A DNA stretch of 36,173 nt from contig VXNZ01000038.1 in the NCBI GenBank assembly GCA_009840355.1, positions 1-36,173 on the forward strand, read 5' to 3'. The position numbers and the translations under genes were made by a program. Source of the DNA: Chloroflexota bacterium. GTDB taxonomy: Bacteria > Chloroflexota > Dehalococcoidia > Lucifugimonadales > JADFKI01. This document shows, piece by piece, positions 32,644-36,173 of this stretch; the first letter of the stretch is position 1, and each line of letters begins with the position of its first letter. The notes under the pieces were generated by a model. The model ran no database searches, was not told the origin of the DNA, and was given only the letters and a program-made list of their open reading frames with translations.

Positions 32644-32849
32644 AAGACGATTTCACAAATGCAATATGTACCCTGTCACTTCGAGCGGAGCGAGAAATCT
32701 AAAGTCGGAAACAGGTCTGCGTGCAACGATCCCTGCCTTCGCAGGGACGTGCTTCAGATTCCTCACTGCGTTCGGAATGACATGGCAGTAGGTTCGGAAT
32801 GACAAAGATAGCGCGGAATGACAACATTAGGGATTTGTGAAATCGTCTC
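32644..32849 (+). repeat. MITE-like dispersed element, copy 5
   Basis: It begins AAGACGATTTCACAAATGC and ends GGATTTGTGAAATCGTCTC. The 6-mer GTTAAT occurs 2 nt before the left end (32636-32641) and directly after the right end (32850-32855), a candidate target duplication. A segment with a small hairpin (CCCTGCCTTCGCAGGG) is inserted inside compared with the others. Confidence 0.85.
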
Positions 32850-32850
32850 G

Positions 32851-33054
32851 TTAATCTGCTGGTAACTTGCGGAGCGCCTCGGTCACCTGAGCCACTGGAT
32901 GAGCCACTAGATGCGCCGTCCTTATGTGCTTCTGGAAAAGCCTCTCAATCGTCGAATACATGCTCTCGGTATTGCTTCTGCTTGAAATACCGATCGAATG
33001 CGCTCTGGTCCTTATTCCTTGTCCTTTGGCGGAGAGTGTTGCGTTGACACTGGG
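32851..33054 (-). pseudogene. Possible transposase C-terminal remnant
   Basis: The minus strand after the LRR stop codon stays open for 67 codons in the same frame. It encodes SNTESMYSTIERLFQKHIR and Q-V-T-E-A-L before a TAA at 32851-32853. The pattern N-x-E-x-x-x-S-x-I-x-x-x-F and later Q-x-x-E-A-L recalls the end of IS5/IS1182-type DDE transposases, where the Glu is catalytic. There is no start and no other part. It lies next to MITE-like copy 5. Tentative. Confidence 0.3.
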
Positions 33055-35073
33055 TTAATCCGCTCCTTCACAGTAACGGCCCCAAACCGTGCCCACTTCG
33101 CCAAGCCAATTCTGGAAAGTAGCATCGATGGGAGCGCACAAGCCACTGCCGGTGAAGCGAAGGTAGATCAGGTTATCGAGATTCGTCAGACTTGACGGGA
33201 TCCCTCCAGCCAGGGCCGTATGCTCAAGTGCCAACTCTTCAAGCGACGATATGTTGCCTATCTCCGCCGGCAGACCTCCTCCAACGGCATTGTGGGACAA
33301 TTTCAACGCCTTGAGATTCGCCAATTCTCCAATAGACGAGGGAATCGTCCCGGTAATCCCGTTGCCGGCTAGGTTCAATTCAGTGAGCCTATCGAGGTTT
33401 CTTATGCTCGCGGGAATCTCTCCAACGAGGTTGTTTCTAGGCAGCGATATTGACTTGACTCGACCGTCATTCCACACTTCAATGCCTTCCCAGTTCCCAA
33501 GAGGTTCGTCGCTTTTCCAGTTGTTTCGGCGAGTCCAATCACTTCCACCCAGCGCGTCGTACAGCTCTGTCAGCGTATTGCGGTCATGGTCAGACTGGCA
33601 GATTGCGACGGAAGCTTTGTCCAAAGAGCGCATCCATTCGTAAAACTCGTCGGTAGCCGGCGCGCACAGTCCGGTTCGTTCAACTTGTAAGAGCCGCAGC
33701 GAAGGCATACTCAACAGGGCTGTGGGCAAAGATTGCTCGCCAATAGGATTGTGAGACAACATCAAGCCTCTTAATTCGGTCATTTCGGCGATCCAGATTG
33801 GCAAGCCTGTCACTCCGTTGTGAGAGAAATCCAGAAGTTCGAGCCTGTCCAAGTCCTTCATCTCGGACGGAATCTCGCCCGCAAGAGCATTGTAGGATAG
33901 GTCGAGCCGAGTCACACGCCCATTCTCGTCCGTATCGACGCCATGCCAATCGGAAAGGTCTGCTGCGCTCATCCAGTTTTCTTGTCGCGGCCACTCGATG
34001 CCATTCATACCTTGATAGATGGCTTCGAGCGCCGCCCTGTCTGTGGCGGGACAGTTGGAGTCGTCAACTGCGTATAGGTCAAGCGTGGCGATCCATGCTC
34101 GGAAGACGGCGTTATCAGGTGTACAAAGTTTATTGTTGCGAGCATCGAAACTCTTCATGTTCGCCAGATTCGCCAATGATACGGGAACGAAACCTCGCAG
34201 TTTGTTGTCATGAACGTGAAGCCTCTGGAGATTGGACAGCATACCGAAAGAGTCGGGAATGTTGCCTGTTAGTTTGTTGTTAGCCAAACCCACAATCTTC
34301 AGCTTGCTCATACTGCTCAGATTTGCCGGGATAGGCCCTTCCAAGTCGTTTCGGTTCAGCGCCAGTCTCTCCAGGTTCTCAAGGTTGCTTAGATTTGCAG
34401 GAATGGAACCGCTCAAGTCGTTGCCATTCAGCACGAGTTCTCTAAGGTTCGTCAGGTCTCCCAATTCCGAGGGAATAGCCCCACTCAAGTCATTGTCGCT
34501 CAAGATGAGAGACTCAAGGTCTTCTAGGTTGCCCAGCGTCGAAGGGATAGAGCCGCTCAATTCGTTGTCGCCGAGCCACACCTTCTTCAATTTGGCGCTT
34601 TGTCCCATTTGTCGGGGTATGCTTCCGCTGATGTCGTTCCCGGACAAGTTGATTTCCTCCATGACGGAGTGCAGACGCGCTATGTCGATAGGTATATCGC
34701 CCGTTAGCCGGTTGTCGCTAACGTCTATTTTCTTGAGCAGTAAGAAGTTTTTCCATACCCAGTCTTTTGACGGTAGGCTTCCCTGCAGATTGTTGTCAGC
34801 GAGGTTGATGCTCGATACCCCTTCAAAGTAGCCTAATCGCTCCGTGCTGACCCCATACCAATCTCTGAAGGCCGTGCCGGATTGGCACCAGCCGTCGTTA
34901 ATCGTCCACTGATCACCCCCCGTGGCGTCATATATGGCGCACAGAGCGTCTCTCTGGCTGTAGTTGTTCTGTTGAGCCAAAACGGTGTTGTCTGTGAATA
35001 CGAGCGTCAGCAGCAAGAGTGCCAATACGAACAATGACACTATTCGTGATAACAGAGATGTAATGTTCTTCAA
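33055..35073 (-). CDS. Secreted leucine-rich-repeat protein of three modules
   Basis: The 672-residue protein starts at TTG (35071-35073), with AAAGGGG 7 nt upstream. It has a signal peptide (1-33, cut near V-L-A-Q). Three modules follow: 41-344, 346-497 and 498-672. Each opens with a cap of the type A/T-L-x-x-I/L-Y-x-x-x-G-G/N-x-x-W ... W-x-G-V/I, then LRRs of plant type (N-x-L-x-G-x-I-P, 24-residue period), and ends with G/K-L-C-x-P and a W-x-x-x-L segment with a further Cys. The first module has about nine repeats, the others fewer. The Cys pairs likely form disulfides. No membrane anchor is seen. A binding role outside the cell is likely. A longer frame to 35217 lacks a credible start. 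Confidence 0.88.
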   Translation of the reverse strand: MKNITSLLSRIVSLFVLALLLLTLVFTDNTVLAQQNNYSQRDALCAIYDATGGDQWTINDGWCQSGTAFRDWYGVSTERLGYFEGVSSINLADNNLQGSLPSKDWVWKNFLLLKKIDVSDNRLTGDIPIDIARLHSVMEEINLSGNDISGSIPRQMGQSAKLKKVWLGDNELSGSIPSTLGNLEDLESLILSDNDLSGAIPSELGDLTNLRELVLNGNDLSGSIPANLSNLENLERLALNRNDLEGPIPANLSSMSKLKIVGLANNKLTGNIPDSFGMLSNLQRLHVHDNKLRGFVPVSLANLANMKSFDARNNKLCTPDNAVFRAWIATLDLYAVDDSNCPATDRAALEAIYQGMNGIEWPRQENWMSAADLSDWHGVDTDENGRVTRLDLSYNALAGEIPSEMKDLDRLELLDFSHNGVTGLPIWIAEMTELRGLMLSHNPIGEQSLPTALLSMPSLRLLQVERTGLCAPATDEFYEWMRSLDKASVAICQSDHDRNTLTELYDALGGSDWTRRNNWKSDEPLGNWEGIEVWNDGRVKSISLPRNNLVGEIPASIRNLDRLTELNLAGNGITGTIPSSIGELANLKALKLSHNAVGGGLPAEIGNISSLEELALEHTALAGGIPSSLTNLDNLIYLRFTGSGLCAPIDATFQNWLGEVGTVWGRYCEGAD

Positions 35074-35151
35074 CAGATTGCCCCTTTCGATCAAAATGGT
35101 GACGACGTTGTTTGGCTTTGCACATCGACCAAGGACAGTAGCCAACTTTCT

Positions 35152-35165
35152 ATGGCGATAGCCAT
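35152..35165. promoter_or_regulatory. Small palindrome in the LRR gene leader
   Basis: ATGGC-GATA-GCCAT is a 5-bp stem with a 4-nt centre, placed where transcription of the LRR gene would begin. It could be an operator or an RNA hairpin. Confidence 0.35.
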
Positions 35166-35172
35166 CGTTTAT

Positions 35173-35200
35173 ATAATAATAATCGTAACTATTCGTACAA
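35173..35200 (-). promoter_or_regulatory. Candidate promoter for the LRR gene
   Basis: On the minus strand TTGTAC (complement of 35195-35200) is followed after 16 nt by TATTAT (complement of 35173-35178) within an AT-rich run. The leader to the TTG start would be about 90 nt. Confidence 0.4.
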
Positions 35201-35266
35201 AACCTGGAATGTGCCATAAGTTACACCAGAATGCTCATATCCACAAGAGCGCTGGCTCGTGTGAGA

Positions 35267-35361
35267 AATATGCAAAAGTCCCTTCCCTCATCAGGAGGAA
35301 AGGCTAGGGTGGGAGGGGTGAAACTTCCGTCAATTGTCCTAAATGTACCCTTTTGCATATT
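35267..35361. repeat. 95-bp element with perfect 12-bp terminal inverted repeats
   Basis: AATATGCAAAAG (35267-35278) and its exact complement CTTTTGCATATT (35350-35361) enclose 71 nt. The inside contains a degenerate C/G-rich hairpin repeat (CCTTCCCTCATCAGGAGGAAAGG and a GGGTGGGAGGGG tail). It may be another small mobile repeat or a hairpin flanked by pairing arms. Confidence 0.6.
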
Positions 35362-35644
35362 CCTTTAATTCGCGTGGTGGGCCGTGGGCGAACCATCTCA
35401 ATCCTGTCTATCCTATCGATGCCGTTGGTCCATTAGTGCCGGGCGATTGATAGGCACCTCATAGCTGACGAATCGATACTGACGAGTTTGATATTGATAC
35501 TGAGCATCAATTTGCGTACAATTGCCGACGGTGAGATTAATGGAATTAGGCTTGACAGACTCGTTAAGGAATGACAAGGTTCGCCTGAATGGAGAATAAA
35601 CCACACCAAATCTTATAGAGTTAGGGATAGTGAGACACAGGAAA

Positions 35645-36118
35645 ATGGCAACTGTTCTAACCTCTCGTCCGGACATAATGGCAATACTTGAAGACAGGGG
35701 CTATCGGTCAACTGCGCCGCGCCGCGCCATAGTGAGAGTCGTCGAAGAAAAGCAGGAAGGTTTTACCGCTGAAGATGTGGTCCGTGAGCTGCCGAAGGTA
35801 GGCAGGGCAACCGTTTTCCGCACGCTCAAGCTCTTCCTAGAAGCGGGTATAATCTGCCGGCTGAGCCTGCTTGACGGCGCGCCGCGATATATGCTCTCGC
35901 GCATCGAGCATCACCACCATACTATTTGCATCAAGTGCGGCAAGATCGGCGAGTTCCGCGCGGCAACGGTCGAGCGTCTCATCAGGGCAATAGGCGCCGA
36001 CCTATCCGGCGAAATTGTCGGGCATCGGGTCGAGCTAGATGTGGTCTGCGAAACCTGCCTCAGCACCGGCGGATACAAGCACAACGGCACTACGGTATCC
36101 GGGCGTTATCACCATTAA
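35645..36118 (+). CDS. Fur-family metal-responsive repressor
   Basis: The 157-residue protein has the Fur layout: an N-terminal winged helix (ILEDRGYRSTAPRRAIVRVV ... FTAEDVVRELPKVGRATVFRTLKLF), then the metal-binding dimer domain with a His run (89-92), CIKC (95-98) and CETC (135-138), the two CxxC that hold structural zinc. Zinc, iron or peroxide sensing (Zur, Fur or PerR) cannot be decided; a His pair at the C-terminus (YHH) may add a site. ATG at 35645 is used; a GTG 15 nt upstream is possible. No metal transporter is in the window, so its targets are elsewhere. Confidence 0.9.
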   Translation: MATVLTSRPDIMAILEDRGYRSTAPRRAIVRVVEEKQEGFTAEDVVRELPKVGRATVFRTLKLFLEAGIICRLSLLDGAPRYMLSRIEHHHHTICIKCGKIGEFRAATVERLIRAIGADLSGEIVGHRVELDVVCETCLSTGGYKHNGTTVSGRYHH

Positions 36119-36173
36119 TTTCGGTACTGTATCAGTTTGAAATTTGTTCAATCGCTAAATGAGACTCAACCAA

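Larger units (their letters stand above)
35074..35644. other. Divergent region between the LRR gene and the Fur-type regulator
   Basis: About 570 nt without a supported gene. It holds the LRR promoter candidate, a 95-bp element with perfect 12-bp ends (35267-35361) and an AT-rich stretch with TTGATATTGATACTGAGCATCAA (near 35489-35511), which is an imperfect palindrome. A TTGACA at 35552-35557 points to the regulator but no good -10 follows. No RNA gene is recognised. Confidence 0.55.

Noticed and set aside
35489-35511. Fur/Zur box upstream of the regulator
   Set aside because: The TTGAT...ATCAA palindrome is imperfect and too far from a known consensus to be called an operator.
1-36173. purS and nadB
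   Set aside because: Looked for as partners of purQ/purL and nadA/nadC, but no matching small or large frame was found in the window.

Overview
The window is a gene-dense bacterial chromosome segment with no rRNA, phage or CRISPR. Gene content and protein style suggest Chloroflexota, possibly a Dehalococcoidia/SAR202-like lineage. The clues are an OpuA-type betaine transporter with a lipoprotein binding protein, abhydrolase/SDR/phosphotriesterase-type catabolic genes, a bacterial Vms1-like release factor and plant-type LRR proteins. This placement is inference from gene families. Several starts are read as TTG, GTG or even CTG because good ribosome binding sites sit in front of them.

Layout. 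1-520 is repeat-rich and gene-free. 521-7481 (+): an SDR with an altered active site, moaD and moaE (molybdopterin synthase), tRNA-Ser(GCU), miaB, nadA, nadC and a six-motif beta-propeller envelope protein. 7568-18779 (-): the betaine transporter opuAA-opuAB-opuAC, gltX, then yqeY-purQ-eamA-eamA-purL, then fmdB-like and dtd. 19401-22217 (+): a large alpha/beta-hydrolase-type protein and a Vms1-like peptidyl-tRNA hydrolase. 22228-26032 (-): a decayed ferredoxin domain, an SDR, an S51-like peptidase, a phosphotriesterase-family hydrolase and an orphan jelly-roll protein. 26140-36118 is mixed: a FAD-dependent oxidoreductase (+), an unrecognised protein (-), pyrD (+), a HAD phosphatase-ribokinase pair (-), a 33-residue membrane ORF (+), a RidA-like protein (-), a three-module LRR protein (-) and a Fur-family regulator (+).

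How the genes work together. NadA and NadC are consecutive steps of de novo NAD synthesis. MoaD and MoaE form molybdopterin synthase. PurQ and PurL are two of the three subunits of FGAM synthase; no purS is visible. OpuAA/AB/AC form an osmoprotectant importer. tRNA-Ser, MiaB, GltX, Dtd, YqeY and the Vms1-like factor all concern tRNA or translation quality.

Intergenic space is shaped by repeats. There are five copies of a 160-206 bp MITE-like element with terminal inverted repeats and, in two copies, candidate 6-bp target duplications. There is also a C-rich/G-rich hairpin family and an arm repeat that brackets a 128-bp element. Less expected points: an SDR lacking its catalytic Tyr, a MoaD with residues after the Gly-Gly, an EamA transporter split in two inside a purine operon, a binding protein with six exact 21-residue repeats, a 29-bp palindrome overlapping a promoter-like sequence, and a ferredoxin-domain relic.
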